Notes under the pieces: model-generated | The model's database searches: none | Told to the model about the DNA's origin: nothing | Seen by the model: only the letters and a program-made list of their open reading frames with translations | Made by a program: the position numbers and the translations under genes | DNA from: Crassaminicella profunda | GTDB lineage: Bacteria; Bacillota; Clostridia; Peptostreptococcales; Thermotaleaceae | Direction of reading: 5' to 3' | Length of the DNA: 64,000 nt | Assembly: GCF_019884785.1 (NCBI RefSeq) | Contig: NZ_CP082326.1 | Coordinates: 4,519,355-4,583,354, forward strand | In this document: piece after piece, positions 16,263 through 26,284 of the stretch | How the letters are laid out: every line of letters starts with the position of its first letter | Numbering within the stretch: the first letter of the stretch is position 1

Positions 16263-16913
16263 TTAAACAAATCCATGCTCACTTAAAAAATTCATATCAA
16301 TATTACTTTTCTCTATGGATTCGCTTTTAAAGGATAAAAGCTTTTCAACATATTTTCCAATCATATCGCATTCAAGATTAACTAACGTCCCAATGTTTTT
16401 GGATAAAAGGGTTGTAACATCTTTTGTATGGGGAATGATAGAAACTTTAAACAGAGTATCGTCTACATAGGCAACGGTTAAGCTGATGCCATCAATGGTA
16501 ATAGAACCTTTTTGAATAATGTATTTCAAAATCGTAGAAGGTGCAGCAATGGAGACCCATATAGCATTATCTTCTTTTTTGAAATCTTTAAGGATGCCTG
16601 TTCCATCTATATGGCCACTTACCAAATGTCCGCCTAAGCGATCTCCTAATTTTAAAGCTCTTTCAAGATTTACTTTGTTTCCAGGAACTAAGTTTTTCAA
16701 GTTACTTCTTCTCATGGTTTCTGCCATTACATCTACTGAGAAGGTGTGAGTTGTAAAATCTGTAACAGTAAGACATACGCCGTTTGTAGCAATACTATCT
16801 CCTAAAGCAACACCTTCTAGAACTTTTTCTGCATTTATAACAATTTTTGCTGATTTTGTGTTCTTTGAGACGGATTGAATCATTCCTATTTCTTCTACAA
16901 GGCCAGTAAACAT
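16263..16913 (-). CDS. ribE: Riboflavin synthase, alpha subunit
   Basis: This 216-residue enzyme dismutates two lumazines to riboflavin. It shows the internal duplication typical of the family: MFTGLVEEIG at the N-terminus, ATNGVCLTV in the first half, and SITIDGISLTV in the second. The GHLVSGHIDGTG segment lies between the halves. It begins one base after ribD ends, so it is coupled to it. Confidence 0.95.
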   Translation of the reverse strand: MFTGLVEEIGMIQSVSKNTKSAKIVINAEKVLEGVALGDSIATNGVCLTVTDFTTHTFSVDVMAETMRRSNLKNLVPGNKVNLERALKLGDRLGGHLVSGHIDGTGILKDFKKEDNAIWVSIAAPSTILKYIIQKGSITIDGISLTVAYVDDTLFKVSIIPHTKDVTTLLSKNIGTLVNLECDMIGKYVEKLLSFKSESIEKSNIDMNFLSEHGFV

Positions 16914-16914
16914 G

Positions 16915-18015
16915 TTAAGCCTCCTTTCTTATATAGGCTTCAATCATTAGATCATCGTGTATGGTAGACACTTTCATGTCTTTTAATAAAATTGCATCTT
17001 TCATATATTGAAATCCTTGTCCACCTATAGGTGTCTTTGCATCTATTCCACCGATAATCTTAGGAGCAATAAAAGAAATAATTTTATCTACAATGTTTTC
17101 CTTTAATGCTGAATAATTAAGGGTAGCACCACCCTCTAATAAAATGCTATCTATTTTTTTCTTACCTAAAGCATCCATCAGGTAAGATAAGTCTACTAAA
17201 TTCTCTTTAAGGGGTGTAATGATTATTTCAGCGCCACGTTCTTGTAGGGCTTTCATTTTTTTAGCATCTGCAAGATTTGTTGTAGCAATAATCGCTTTTA
17301 TATTTTTACAATCTTTAAGTACCAGAGCATCTAGAGGAATCCTGCCATGAGTATCTACAATAATTCTTGTGGGATTTGTTCCTTCCATGTCATCAAGTCT
17401 TGTAGTAAGGAGTGGATCGTCAGCAAGAACTGTACCGATTCCAACCATAATACCCGATACTTGATGGCGCATTTTATGAACAACCTTTCTAGAACTTTCA
17501 TTGCTAATCCATTTAGAATCTCCTATGCTTGTTGCGATTTTTCCATCTAATGTCATAGCTGTTTTCAATATGCAAAAGGGAAGCTTTGTAGTAATATATT
17601 TTACAAAAATTTCATTCAATATCCTTGCTTCTTTTTCCAATACACCGGAAATTACTTCTATGCCATTATTTTTAAGAATCTCTATTCCTTTTCCAGAAAC
17701 TAAAGGATTCGGATCTTTCATGGCTATAATAACTTTTTTGATTCCTTTTTCTACAATGGCATGGGCGCAAGGAGGTGTTTTACCATAATGAGAACATGGT
17801 TCTAATGTTACATACATAGTAGCGCCTGTTACATCTTCTTTTGCATCATGAAAAGCATGGATTTCTGCATGGGCTCCTCCATATGCTTTATGATAACCTT
17901 GTCCAATGATTTTATTGTTTTTCACAATGACGGAACCTACTAAAGGATTTGGATTTGTATATCCTTTGCCGCCTTTGGCAAGTTCTAGTGCTCTTTTCAT
18001 GTATTTTATATCCAT
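16915..18015 (-). CDS. ribD: Bifunctional riboflavin deaminase/reductase
   Basis: This 366-residue protein has an N-terminal deaminase domain with the zinc motif HAEIHAF and PCSHYGKTPPCAHA. A C-terminal reductase domain begins near residue 145 (KTAMTLDGKIATSIGDSKW as TLDGKIA...) and ends with LLEGGATLN. It performs the second and third steps of the pyrimidine branch. It is the first gene after the FMN riboswitch. Confidence 0.95.
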   Translation of the reverse strand: MDIKYMKRALELAKGGKGYTNPNPLVGSVIVKNNKIIGQGYHKAYGGAHAEIHAFHDAKEDVTGATMYVTLEPCSHYGKTPPCAHAIVEKGIKKVIIAMKDPNPLVSGKGIEILKNNGIEVISGVLEKEARILNEIFVKYITTKLPFCILKTAMTLDGKIATSIGDSKWISNESSRKVVHKMRHQVSGIMVGIGTVLADDPLLTTRLDDMEGTNPTRIIVDTHGRIPLDALVLKDCKNIKAIIATTNLADAKKMKALQERGAEIIITPLKENLVDLSYLMDALGKKKIDSILLEGGATLNYSALKENIVDKIISFIAPKIIGGIDAKTPIGGQGFQYMKDAILLKDMKVSTIHDDLMIEAYIRKEA

Positions 18016-18042
18016 TTTTTCATCTCCATTTTAAGTAAAATA

Positions 18043-18076
18043 AAAAGCCCTGAAAATAGTATTTTCAGGGCTTGAG
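18043..18076 (-). terminator. FMN-riboswitch terminator
   Basis: An AAGCCCTGAAAAT/ATTTTCAGGGCTT hairpin, followed on the minus strand by TTTTATTTTA, lies between the aptamer and ribD. FMN binding would favour it and stop transcription. Confidence 0.85.
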
Positions 18077-18129
18077 TATTCTATGTTAAAATACGCAAAA
18101 AACGAGCATAATTAAATATGACTGTATTT

Positions 18130-18248
18130 TTCATCTTCTATCATCCAGACTTTACTGTCGGTCTTGGAATTTCACCAAGTCAACCATATTTATGGCTCGC
18201 GGACTATACCGCCGGTCGGGAATTTCACCCTGCCCCGAAGATTCTATG
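18130..18248 (-). promoter_or_regulatory. FMN riboswitch (RFN element)
   Basis: On the minus strand the conserved pieces appear in order: TCTTCGGGGCAGGGTGAAATT, shown here as CGGGGCAGGGTGAAATTCC, then CCGGCGGTATAGTC, then GGTGAAATTC and CCGACAGTAAAGTCTGGATG. It heads the rib operon and represses it at high FMN, as known for this class. Confidence 0.95.
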
Positions 18249-18259
18249 TAATTTTACAA

Positions 18260-18623
18260 ATATGTTAACACGTTTTTTTTTATATGTCAACAGGAATAAA
18301 ATTAAATTATATGGGAGGATTTTGAATAAAGTAGAAAGCAATTATGCGTAATACGAAACATTTTGAAAAATAAAAAACATTTAGAAATCGTATTGAAATA
18401 TGACGGATATAGTGATATACTGTCCGTAATAGACGGTCATTCATAAAAACTCTTTATGGGTGGTTATCCCTTTTAAATTTAATAAAATATTTTGTAGAAA
18501 TCAGTAGTCTGTTGGAAATAAAGACTATTTAATAGATTGATATATATTTTAAAATCATCTTTTAATAAAATACAAATGTACGCAATACACGAACAAATAT
18601 AAAATATTCAGGAGGTATAAGGA
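18260..18623. other. Intergenic region before kbl
   Basis: This AT-rich divergent promoter region of about 360 bp serves the rib operon and kbl. It contains an imperfect hairpin with stem ACGGA/TCCGT near 18402-18428. No known riboswitch or clear promoter boxes were recognised. Confidence 0.4.
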
Positions 18624-19814
18624 ATGTCAAGTAAAAATTTAGAAAGATTTCTAAAGGAAAATTTAGAAGATTTAAAAAGCAGAGGACTTTATAATGTTAT
18701 TGATCCACTACAAGGAGCCAATGGACCTGTTATAAAAATTTCTGGAAAAGAATTGATTAATTTATCATCTAATAATTATTTAGGGTTGGCTACTCATGAA
18801 AGATTAATAGAAGCAACTATGAAAGCAACTAAGAAATATGGAGTTGGAGCTGGAGCTGTTAGAACAATCAATGGAACATTAGATATCCATATTGAGCTTG
18901 AAGAAAAATTAGCAGCATTTAAACATACAGAAGGAGCAATCGTTTTTCAATCAGGGTTTAATTGTAATATGGGAGCTATTGGAGCTGTGATGGATAAGAA
19001 TGATGCTATTTTATCGGATGAATTAAATCATGCATCCATCATTGATGGATGTAGATTATCAAGGGCAAAGATTATTCGATATAAGCATTCTGATATGGAT
19101 GATTTAAGAAGAGTTGCAAAAGAAGTGAAAGAATCAGGACAATATAATAAAATCATGGTGATTACAGATGGTGTATTTTCAATGGATGGAGATATTGCCA
19201 AGCTACCTGAAATCATAGAGATTGCAGAAGAATTTGATTTGATTACTTATGTAGATGATGCTCATGGTTCAGGCGTATTGGGAAAAGGTGCAGGGACTGT
19301 GAAGCATTTTGGATTATCTGATAAGGTTGATTTTCAAATAGGAACTTTATCAAAAGCAATCGGTGTTGTAGGTGGATATGTTGCAGGGAAAAAGGATTTA
19401 ATTGATTGGTTAAAGGTTAGAGCTAGACCGTTTCTTTTCTCAACTTCCATAACACCAGGAGCAGCGGCAGCATGTATTGAAGCTGTTGGTATATTGACAG
19501 AAAGTACAGAGCTTCATGATCGATTATGGGAAAATGGAAACTATTTAAAGAAAGGATTAAAACAATTAGGCTTTGATATTGGAAAAAGTGAAACACCTAT
19601 TACGCCATGTATCATAGGAGAGGAAACGAAAACACAAGAATTTAGTAAAAGACTTAATGAAGAAGGGGTATATGCCAAATCAATTGTATTCCCAACTGTT
19701 CCAAAGGGCACAGGAAGAGTTCGAAATATGCCAACAGCAGGGCATACGAAGGAAATGCTAGATAAAGCATTAGCAATCTATGAAAAAGTAGGCAAAGAAA
19801 TGGGAATCATCTAG
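18624..19814 (+). CDS. kbl: Glycine C-acetyltransferase (2-amino-3-ketobutyrate CoA ligase)
   Basis: This 396-residue PLP enzyme of the alpha-oxoamine synthase family shows [13 protein letters not shown] near the N-terminus, the Asp/His motif [12 protein letters not shown], and the PLP lysine in [15 protein letters not shown]. It cleaves 2-amino-3-ketobutyrate with CoA to glycine and acetyl-CoA, or works in reverse. The threonine dehydrogenase that supplies the substrate follows 53 bp downstream. The start follows CAGGAGGTA. Confidence 0.92.
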   Translation: MSSKNLERFLKENLEDLKSRGLYNVIDPLQGANGPVIKISGKELINLSSNNYLGLATHERLIEATMKATKKYGVGAGAVRTINGTLDIHIELEEKLAAFKHTEGAIVFQSGFNCNMGAIGAVMDKNDAILSDELNHASIIDGCRLSRAKIIRYKHSDMDDLRRVAKEVKESGQYNKIMVITDGVFSMDGDIAKLPEIIEIAEEFDLITYVDDAHGSGVLGKGAGTVKHFGLSDKVDFQIGTLSKAIGVVGGYVAGKKDLIDWLKVRARPFLFSTSITPGAAAACIEAVGILTESTELHDRLWENGNYLKKGLKQLGFDIGKSETPITPCIIGEETKTQEFSKRLNEEGVYAKSIVFPTVPKGTGRVRNMPTAGHTKEMLDKALAIYEKVGKEMGII

Positions 19815-19867
19815 ACGGGGCAAGATAGACTTTCTAAATGAATTATAATAATTTGGAGGTATATTAA

Positions 19868-20848
19868 ATGAAAAAAATATTTGTTACGGGTGCATTGGGA
19901 CAGATTGGTTCAGAATTAGTGATGAAAATGAGACAGGTCTATGGAAATGATCAAGTAGTAGCGACAGATATAAGAAAGCCAGAAGATCATAGAGTTGTAC
20001 AATCAGGACCTTTTGAAATATTAGATGTAACAGATGGAGAAAAAATGCATGAGCTTGCAAAAAAACATAAAGTAGATACCATGATTCATTTAGCCGCATT
20101 GCTTTCAGCAACGGCAGAGAAAAATCCAGTATTTGCTTGGAATATTAACATGGGTGGACTTGTAAATGCATTAGAAGTAGGCCGAGATCTGAATTGTAAA
20201 TTTTTCACACCAAGTTCCATTGGTGCTTTTGGACCATCTACCCCAAAGAACAATACACCTCAAGATACAATACAAAGACCAACAACCATGTATGGTGTCA
20301 ATAAAGTTTCGGGAGAGTTATTGTGTGATTATTATTTTCATAAATTTGGAGTAGATACAAGAGGCGTTCGTTTTCCAGGACTTATTTCATATGTAACACC
20401 TCCAGGTGGTGGAACGACAGATTACGCAGTAGATATTTATTATGAAGCATTAAAAAAGGGAAAATATACTTCCTATATTGCAAAGGGAACTTATATGGAC
20501 ATGATGTATATGCCAGATGCATTAAATGCAATCATAAAACTAATGGAAGCAGATCCTTCAAAATTAAAGCATAGAAATGCATTTAATATTACGGCTATGA
20601 GCTTTGAACCAGAACAAATTGCATCTGAAATTAAAAAACATATAAAAGAGTTTAAGATGGATTATGATGTAGATCCTGATAGACAGGCTATTGCTGAAAG
20701 TTGGCCAAATTCTATTGATAAAGCAGCAGCAGAAGAAGAATGGGGATTTAAGGCAGAATATGATTTAGTGAAGATGACAGAGGATATGCTTATAAAGTTA
20801 GAAGAAAAAGGAATCAAAAATGATTCAAAGATCTTATGCAAAAAATAG
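19868..20848 (+). CDS. tdh: L-threonine 3-dehydrogenase, SDR type
   Basis: This 326-residue NAD-dependent short-chain dehydrogenase has the Rossmann motif [11 protein letters not shown] and the catalytic Tyr-Lys in [10 protein letters not shown]. The substrate loop PGLISY and the conserved [10 protein letters not shown] are characteristic of the epimerase-like threonine dehydrogenases, not the zinc type. With Kbl it converts threonine to glycine and acetyl-CoA. It is the last gene of the operon, before a terminator. Confidence 0.9.
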   Translation: MKKIFVTGALGQIGSELVMKMRQVYGNDQVVATDIRKPEDHRVVQSGPFEILDVTDGEKMHELAKKHKVDTMIHLAALLSATAEKNPVFAWNINMGGLVNALEVGRDLNCKFFTPSSIGAFGPSTPKNNTPQDTIQRPTTMYGVNKVSGELLCDYYFHKFGVDTRGVRFPGLISYVTPPGGGTTDYAVDIYYEALKKGKYTSYIAKGTYMDMMYMPDALNAIIKLMEADPSKLKHRNAFNITAMSFEPEQIASEIKKHIKEFKMDYDVDPDRQAIAESWPNSIDKAAAEEEWGFKAEYDLVKMTEDMLIKLEEKGIKNDSKILCKK

Positions 20849-20876
20849 AGAATCCATTTTGGATTCTCTTTTTTAC
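20848..20876 (+). terminator. Rho-independent terminator
   Basis: An AGAGAATCCA/TGGATTCTCT hairpin followed by TTTTT ends the kbl-tdh operon. Confidence 0.88.
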
Positions 20877-20947
20877 TTTTTAAAAATCATAAAATTAAAA
20901 GCTGTAGATAACTTATGATTAAAAAATCAAATGTTCAATTACTTTGA

Positions 20948-21035
20948 GTAAGTTTCATTACAAAAGAGTGGTTTTGTAATGAAACTTACGAGATGAGCAT
21001 ATGCGAGAGTGTAATGCGAATTTTTTTAGAAAAAT
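20948..21035 (+). repeat. Intergenic dispersed repeat, copy B, with 18-bp inverted repeat
   Basis: This copy starts with a perfect inverted repeat (20948-20965 and 20972-20989, arms GTAAGTTTCATTACAAAA) around a 6-base loop. It then continues with GAGATGAGCATATGC and TAATGCGAATTTTTTT, which match copies A (1044) and C (62406). It overlaps the last codons of the minus-strand acetyltransferase gene. The long hairpin could act as a terminator on the plus strand. Confidence 0.65.
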
Positions 21036-22219
21036 TCATTGATATAATTGTTTTTACAATAAAAGATTTTAGATAAATTTTTTAATAGAGATGGATTATG
21101 AATGATGATTTTTTCTAAAAAAATAGTTTCATGTAGATCTATTGTACCAAAGAAAAGCTGTGTAAAAGTACTAATATCACATATTACATCAATAGCATCT
21201 ATATTACTTTTCTGGACAGAGGCTTTTCCCTTTGAAATTTTTATAACAAAGGAACAATCATTCCAGGTTGCATAGGAATCTTTTATTCTTATAGAGAATG
21301 AAAAGTTCATATCCTTTGGAAAAGAACTATTCTCTAGAGCATTTTTAAAATGGATGATTCTGCCGCACATGAATGGATAAATGCGTACACTATTTGTTGG
21401 CGATGGTTGAATGGTATCTCTTAAAAATAGATGAGTAGGATCATTGTATGGAGTAGACCATTGGGCATTCATTGCTTGAGATTTGTGACTATATATAAAG
21501 CTAAAGATCAATTTTTTTGCCCTAATATTTGTATAAGCTATTTCTTTTGCAGTGAATTTGCCGTCTTTTATAAAATAAAGAATATAGCCAGTAGGATTGT
21601 TTTCTTCATCTTTTAATAGACAAGCATGGCCACCATAGTATATTAAATCCTTTAGAATGTAATCCCAGTTGGTTTTATTTCTCTTTACATATCCATGATG
21701 ATTTTTTAAGAAAATTTTATAGATCTTGTTCAAATCTTCAAAATCTTTATTTAGATCAATTCTAGAAAAATTACCGCTTTTTTCTCCATTAGCAAAGTGG
21801 CCTATAACATCTATATGTGTATTGTATTGAAGTTGACTGTAACATAATTCCCATCCATAACGACTATAAAAGGTCGTATCGAATGGCATGAGGATAGAAA
21901 CGTAATGATTTCGTCTATTCATTTCATCTATTGCTTTTGGGAGCAAAATTTTCATGAGTCCCTTGTTTCTATACTCAGGAGATGTAATGACGCCTACTAT
22001 ATAAGAGGTTTGAAAAGAAGATCCGTTTAAATGAAGGGTATAAGGATTTAATTGCAAATAACTAATAAGTATATCTTCATGGAAAATACCTATGGCATTT
22101 TCTGGTTTAAATACTTCTTCAAAATACCAGCTATAAAAAGGTTCATCCGTTTCAAAAGCATATCCCCACAATTTTTTTGCAGTAAGGGTATCCTCCTTTG
22201 TTAACAATCTTGTAATCAT
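21026..22219 (-). CDS. Eis-like GNAT N-acetyltransferase
   Basis: This 397-residue protein has an N-terminal GNAT domain with the acetyl-CoA motif GVITSPEYRNKGLMKILL, seen as VITSPEYRNKGL. A second degenerate GNAT half follows, and then a C-terminal sterol-carrier-like domain (about 290-390). This is the layout of Eis-type acetyltransferases. DTTFYSRYGWELC matches the conserved segment after the first domain. Substrate is unknown; aminoglycosides and amines are substrates in relatives. It is downstream of a DUF2156 gene on the same strand. Confidence 0.82.
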   Translation of the reverse strand: MITRLLTKEDTLTAKKLWGYAFETDEPFYSWYFEEVFKPENAIGIFHEDILISYLQLNPYTLHLNGSSFQTSYIVGVITSPEYRNKGLMKILLPKAIDEMNRRNHYVSILMPFDTTFYSRYGWELCYSQLQYNTHIDVIGHFANGEKSGNFSRIDLNKDFEDLNKIYKIFLKNHHGYVKRNKTNWDYILKDLIYYGGHACLLKDEENNPTGYILYFIKDGKFTAKEIAYTNIRAKKLIFSFIYSHKSQAMNAQWSTPYNDPTHLFLRDTIQPSPTNSVRIYPFMCGRIIHFKNALENSSFPKDMNFSFSIRIKDSYATWNDCSFVIKISKGKASVQKSNIDAIDVICDISTFTQLFFGTIDLHETIFLEKIIIHNPSLLKNLSKIFYCKNNYINEFF

Positions 22220-22233
22220 CTGTTTCCTCTCCT

Positions 22234-23154
22234 TTATTTGTTGAAAGTACCATCATACTTTTCAATCATTTTTATAGGACGATAGGACTCTTTTGCCTTT
22301 TTTAGGTTTGGAAGACCCATATCTTCTTCACGATTTACATAGGTTACATCTATACAAGAGTGGTTGCAAAACTGTTGATTAATAGCTTGATATAAACCAC
22401 GAAATTTTGTGTTTGCCTTTTCAATATGAACAACCATAGTTTCTTCATCTAGTTTTGCCCCTAATGTGAAAGCTTCAACCTGGTCGTTGATTAAAATGGC
22501 ACCACCATAAGCACCTAATGCTTTCCTATTTTTTAATGCTTCATAAACGGCCATTTGTTCTAAATCAATTAAATGAGCTTCTAATGAAGTATAATCTTTT
22601 GACTCTAAAAGACGTGTATTTAACCTAAGACAATCTTCAATGAGTTGATCTGTTAGGGAGACGTATTTGTGTGGAGTATTTCTCATAAAGTAATTAAAAT
22701 GATTTTTTTTTGAATGTAGTTTCCGTCCCTTCAACCCAATTAAATCTTCTGCTAAATAAACATAATCAAAATTTGCAGCATCAGGGGTGAAATTTAAGTT
22801 GGGGTTAGCCTTTTTAAACGTTTCAATCATATGTTTTGGGAGTAATTTTATATTAAAAGGATGACCTATTTCTTCAAATCTATTTTTAATTTCATCAATT
22901 GCTAAAGATAGTTTGTGGGTATTATATTCTTTTATGCTTAATGGAGGAAGAACAAAGAATTCTTTATAGTTCATATTTAGATGATTGATCCCTGAAATAC
23001 ACAAAAAATCATGGATGATTTCATATTTAAATTCATTAAGATGTCTCCACATAAAAAGGCTTGTAAAGGTTAGTCCGGAAGTCTTATAAGGATAACTACA
23101 GATATATTTTTCAAATAAAGCTTGGTCCTTTAGTGTAATATTATTTTTAAACAT
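22234..23154 (-). CDS. DUF2156 (phosphatidylglycerol lysyltransferase-like) protein
   Basis: This 306-residue soluble protein matches the DUF2156 family, which has two GNAT-like halves as in the C-terminal domain of MprF. Visible motifs are LKGRKLHSKKNH, AFTLGAKLDEETMVVHIEKA (as FTLGAKLDEETM) and YVNREEDMGLPNLKKAK near the end. It lacks the membrane domain of MprF. ATG 23154 is the best start, six bases after AAAGGAG; the ATG two codons earlier abuts the site. It probably shares a transcript with the acetyltransferase gene 14 bp downstream. Confidence 0.8.
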   Translation of the reverse strand: MFKNNITLKDQALFEKYICSYPYKTSGLTFTSLFMWRHLNEFKYEIIHDFLCISGINHLNMNYKEFFVLPPLSIKEYNTHKLSLAIDEIKNRFEEIGHPFNIKLLPKHMIETFKKANPNLNFTPDAANFDYVYLAEDLIGLKGRKLHSKKNHFNYFMRNTPHKYVSLTDQLIEDCLRLNTRLLESKDYTSLEAHLIDLEQMAVYEALKNRKALGAYGGAILINDQVEAFTLGAKLDEETMVVHIEKANTKFRGLYQAINQQFCNHSCIDVTYVNREEDMGLPNLKKAKESYRPIKMIEKYDGTFNK

Positions 23155-23285
23155 AAGCATCTCCTTTAAAATTTTTGTTACTTTTCCTATATACCCTAAT
23201 CTATTTTATTTTAACCAAGGATAAAAGTTGACAGTCTACATTATTCTAATATAATTATTATTTTTGTCAAGGAGAGAGAACAAAG

Positions 23286-23346
23286 GTGCCCGCCAGTTCA
23301 GTTATTCGGTTATTGAATGAACCAAACAACTAAACTGACGGGCACT
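23286..23346 (-). terminator. Long hairpin after the symporter gene
   Basis: An 18-bp near-perfect inverted repeat (GTGCCCGCCAGTTCAGTT against AACTAAACTGACGGGCAC) flanks a 24-base loop. It is 13 bp beyond the symporter stop. The minus-strand T tract (CCTTTGTTCTCTC) is weak, so it may act as a terminator or as an mRNA stabiliser. Confidence 0.6.
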
Positions 23347-23358
23347 ATTTTTCTATTT

Positions 23359-24729
23359 TTAAGCAACTCTTTTATTCAATTGTTTTTCATTTTCTAATTG
23401 TTTGAAATACAATTTTGTTTCTGCCACAATGACACCACTTAATCCAATTAAACCAATAAGGTTTGGAATGGCCATTAATCCATTTACGATATCTGCTAAA
23501 ATCCAAATGGTATCTAATTTTAAGAAAGCGCCTATTGCAATTAAGAATATATAAGTATATTTAAAAGGTTTAATCCATTTAACACCTAAAAGGTATTCAG
23601 TACATCTTTCACCATAATAGTTCCATCCTAGTATAGTTGTAAAAGCAAAGAACATAAGACCAATGGTAACGATCAATTGTCCTATTCCTGGTAGAGCCTG
23701 ACTAAATGCTGAATTGGTCATGGCTGCTCCCTCTAAGTCTCCTTGCCATGCGCCAGTTAAGATCAATACAAGTCCTGTCATGGTACATACTACAATGGTA
23801 TCGAAGAATGTACCTGTCATAGAAATAAGACCTTGGCGAACACATGATTTTGTTTTTGCAGCAGCAGCGGCAATAGGTGCACTACCAAGTCCTGATTCAT
23901 TAGAAAAAACTCCTCTAGCAATACCATTTCGAATAGCCATCATAACTGTTGCCCCTAAAAATCCTCCTCCAGCAGCTGTAGGGGAAAAGGCGCTTTTTAT
24001 GATTAAAGCAATGGTACTTGGTACTAAATCAATATTCATTAAAAGAACAATAATTGAACCGATAATATAAAATACTGCCATAAAAGGAACTAAGAGTTCA
24101 GCAACTCTAGAAATACTTTTGATACCACCTAAGGTTACAAGGGTTACAAGTATAGTAAGAATAATAGCGGTAACGATAATTGGTAGTCCTAGGGTTAGTT
24201 TTGCAGCGTTTGCAATGGCATTTACTTGTGCGAAAGTACCAATTCCAAAGAATGCTACACCAATACCGAAGATAGCAAACATTTTTGCAAGAAATTTATT
24301 CCCTAATCCCTTTTCAATATAGTACATAGGGCCTCCTGACATTTGACCATTGTCATCCACGACTCTATATTTTACAGCTAAAAGTCCTTCACCATATTTG
24401 GTTGCCATACCAAAGAATGCTGCGATCCACATCCAAAATAGTGCACCCGGTCCTCCTGCTTTGAGTGCAGTTGCAACCCCAACAATATTACCAGTACCAA
24501 TAGTTGCTGCTAATGCTGTACAAAGGGCAGCGAAACTGGATACGTCTCCTTCAGCAGAAGAATCTGTATCTTTTGAAAATAAATATTTTAATGCTAAAGG
24601 TAATTTTAATACTTGAAGTAGACCTAGTCTGATGGTTAGATAGATTCCTGTACCAACTAGTAAGATCAATAAAGGTGGGCCCCATACAAAAGAATCGATT
24701 TGATTTAATAATGCAGTTAATTTTTCCAT
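23359..24729 (-). CDS. Sodium:alanine/glycine symporter, AGCS family
   Basis: This 456-residue integral membrane protein has about ten to eleven helices. Family motifs are visible: ALAATIGTGNIVGVATA, GGPGALFWMWIAAFFGMATKYGE (as GALFWMW and FFGMATKY), SGGPMYYIEKG and GVFSNESGLGSAPIAAAAA. It imports alanine or glycine with sodium at the cytoplasmic membrane. The tandem glycine riboswitch in its leader argues that glycine is the relevant substrate. Confidence 0.93.
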   Translation of the reverse strand: MEKLTALLNQIDSFVWGPPLLILLVGTGIYLTIRLGLLQVLKLPLALKYLFSKDTDSSAEGDVSSFAALCTALAATIGTGNIVGVATALKAGGPGALFWMWIAAFFGMATKYGEGLLAVKYRVVDDNGQMSGGPMYYIEKGLGNKFLAKMFAIFGIGVAFFGIGTFAQVNAIANAAKLTLGLPIIVTAIILTILVTLVTLGGIKSISRVAELLVPFMAVFYIIGSIIVLLMNIDLVPSTIALIIKSAFSPTAAGGGFLGATVMMAIRNGIARGVFSNESGLGSAPIAAAAAKTKSCVRQGLISMTGTFFDTIVVCTMTGLVLILTGAWQGDLEGAAMTNSAFSQALPGIGQLIVTIGLMFFAFTTILGWNYYGERCTEYLLGVKWIKPFKYTYIFLIAIGAFLKLDTIWILADIVNGLMAIPNLIGLIGLSGVIVAETKLYFKQLENEKQLNKRVA

Positions 24730-24775
24730 AATTTCCTTCCTCCTTGTAAGTGATTTTAAAATTTAAAAGTCAAAG

Positions 24776-24822
24776 GGAAGGCTTTTTTTATAACCTAAAG
24801 GAAAATAGATTATAAAAAAGCC
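24776..24822 (-). terminator. Glycine-riboswitch expression platform
   Basis: On the minus strand GGCTTTTTTATAA pairs with TTATAAAAAAAGCC. A second hairpin CCAAATCA/TGATTTGG (24821-24846) lies between it and the aptamer. The pair may form the switch. Confidence 0.65.
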
Positions 24823-24844
24823 AAATCAAATGAAAAAATGATTT

Positions 24845-25025
24845 GGCCTCTAGAAAACATGTTACTCTGTCCCTTTTACCTGAGAGTTTCACCTATAAAA
24901 AATAGGCTTGCTCCTTCGGTGCTCATATAGAGTCTCTCCAGAGGCTCGTCCAATAATGGTCCCATTTACCTGAAAGAGTTACTTCTTCGGTGGATCAAAT
25001 TGATCTCTCTCCCATTATCTTCATC
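24845..25025 (-). promoter_or_regulatory. Tandem glycine riboswitch
   Basis: Two aptamers occur in a row on the minus strand. The first contains GGGAGAGA, CACCGAAGAAG, AACTCTTTCAGGTAAATGGGAC. The second contains TGGAGAGA, GCACCGAAGGAGCAA, AAACTCTCAGGTAAAAGGGAC. This is the typical double gcvT-type arrangement. It precedes the AGCS symporter. Confidence 0.93.
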
Positions 25026-25183
25026 CGAAAATATTCACTTGATAAAAAATTCACACTTAAACTACTTGCTAAGATGATAACATTCAATGGAAATTATTAC
25101 AATACCTTATGAAAAAGTTGTAAAATTCTAATAATTAAATAAAGAATATAAGAACCATCAAAAAAATCCTCGTAAGGAAATAG

Positions 25184-25627
25184 CTATTCTTTAGAGGAAT
25201 TTTTTTTCTGACATTTTGAACAATAACCATATAATTCAAATTTGTGATCTGTTAAAGTAAAGTTTTTATGATCAAACTTAGAAAGTATTTCTTCTAATGG
25301 ACAAAAATCAATAGGTTCTGTTTTTCCACATCCTTTACATATGATATGGTGATGATGGGAAGCACGAGAAATAAGTTCATAATGAGCAGTGGTAGCGTGT
25401 ATATTGGTTTTATGGATTATTCCTAGATTTTCTAAAATTTCTAAATTTCTATAAATCGTAGAAAAATTGGTTTTGGCATATTTTTCTCTAGTTTTTAGAT
25501 AAATTTCTTCAGCAGATAAGAAATGTTTTTTATGATGGAATAAGACTTGTAAGAGTGCTTTACGCTGATTTGTAAGCTTATATCCTTGATTTCTTAAATT
25601 TCTTTCTATTTCTTTTTGAAGGGTCAC
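25184..25627 (-). CDS. Fur-family metalloregulator (Fur/Zur/PerR)
   Basis: This 147-residue regulator has an N-terminal winged helix (YKLTNQRKALLQVL, FSTIYRNLEIL) and a C-terminal dimerisation domain with two CxxC pairs (CKGCGKTE and CSKCQKK) for structural zinc. The His-rich SHHHHIICKGC provides the sensing site. Iron, zinc or peroxide specificity cannot be assigned by eye. GTG 25627 is chosen because it lies eight bases after AGGAG; the longer reading starts inside that site. Confidence 0.85.
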   Translation of the reverse strand: MTLQKEIERNLRNQGYKLTNQRKALLQVLFHHKKHFLSAEEIYLKTREKYAKTNFSTIYRNLEILENLGIIHKTNIHATTAHYELISRASHHHHIICKGCGKTEPIDFCPLEEILSKFDHKNFTLTDHKFELYGYCSKCQKKNSSKE

Positions 25628-25650
25628 ATAGGTCACTCCTAAATTTTTTT

Positions 25651-25669
25651 ATTATAATTATTTTATAAT
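25651..25669. promoter_or_regulatory. Palindrome before the Fur-family gene
   Basis: ATTATAA-TTATT-TTATAAT is a 7-5-7 inverted repeat about 25 bases before the regulator start. It resembles, but does not match, the 7-1-7 Fur/PerR boxes. Autoregulation is possible. Confidence 0.4.
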
Positions 25670-25785
25670 AGCTTTTATTAGGATTCAATAAAAAGAAAAA
25701 AATAATGTTAGTCCTTTGTTATAACTTAGGTGTTTGATATAATGAAATAGAAAATTCTTTCAATTAGATCCTAATAAATGAGGAT

Positions 25786-26259
25786 GTGATCAAAATATTT
25801 AATTTCTTTAAAAGAAAAAGCCATATAGAAAATACTATGACTATAAAAGAGAATACCCAAAAAGATTGTGAGATGAGAACTGTTTTAGAGGAAGGACAAG
25901 AATCGTTGAAAGAAATAGAAAAAAGACTTTGTCAGATGAAAGATCATAAGGTTTTTGTTAGGTTACTTTCTTTTGTTGCATATTATTCTTTTATTATAGA
26001 ATTTTATAAGGGCAATATAGAGCAAATTATATCCGTAAAAGAATTATTATTATTAAAATATATTCACATGATCAAAGACATATTAAATAATTTTCATGAA
26101 GAGAGTGCGTTGAAAACCCAGAAAGAAGAATTATTAGAAACATTAAGAACCATCAATGAAAAATTGTATGCAACGATTAAAAATATAAAAGAACAGCAGG
26201 AATTAGATTTGAAGGTAGATTTAAAAACCATACAAGACCTTATTCAATCAGATTTTTAA
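25786..26259 (+). CDS. Hypothetical helical protein upstream of telA
   Basis: This 157-residue protein has a basic N-terminus (FNFFKRKSH) and is otherwise helical with coiled-coil character (LEEGQESLKEIEKRL). The position before TelA matches that of XpaC-like partners, but the hydrophobic XpaC core is absent, so homology is not claimed. GTG is the apparent start after TGAGGA. The gap to telA is 25 bp, and the four genes from here to the TerD-like gene look like one operon. Confidence 0.6.
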   Translation: MIKIFNFFKRKSHIENTMTIKENTQKDCEMRTVLEEGQESLKEIEKRLCQMKDHKVFVRLLSFVAYYSFIIEFYKGNIEQIISVKELLLLKYIHMIKDILNNFHEESALKTQKEELLETLRTINEKLYATIKNIKEQQELDLKVDLKTIQDLIQSDF

Positions 26260-26284
26260 AGTTTACGAAAGGAAGTGGAGGAAG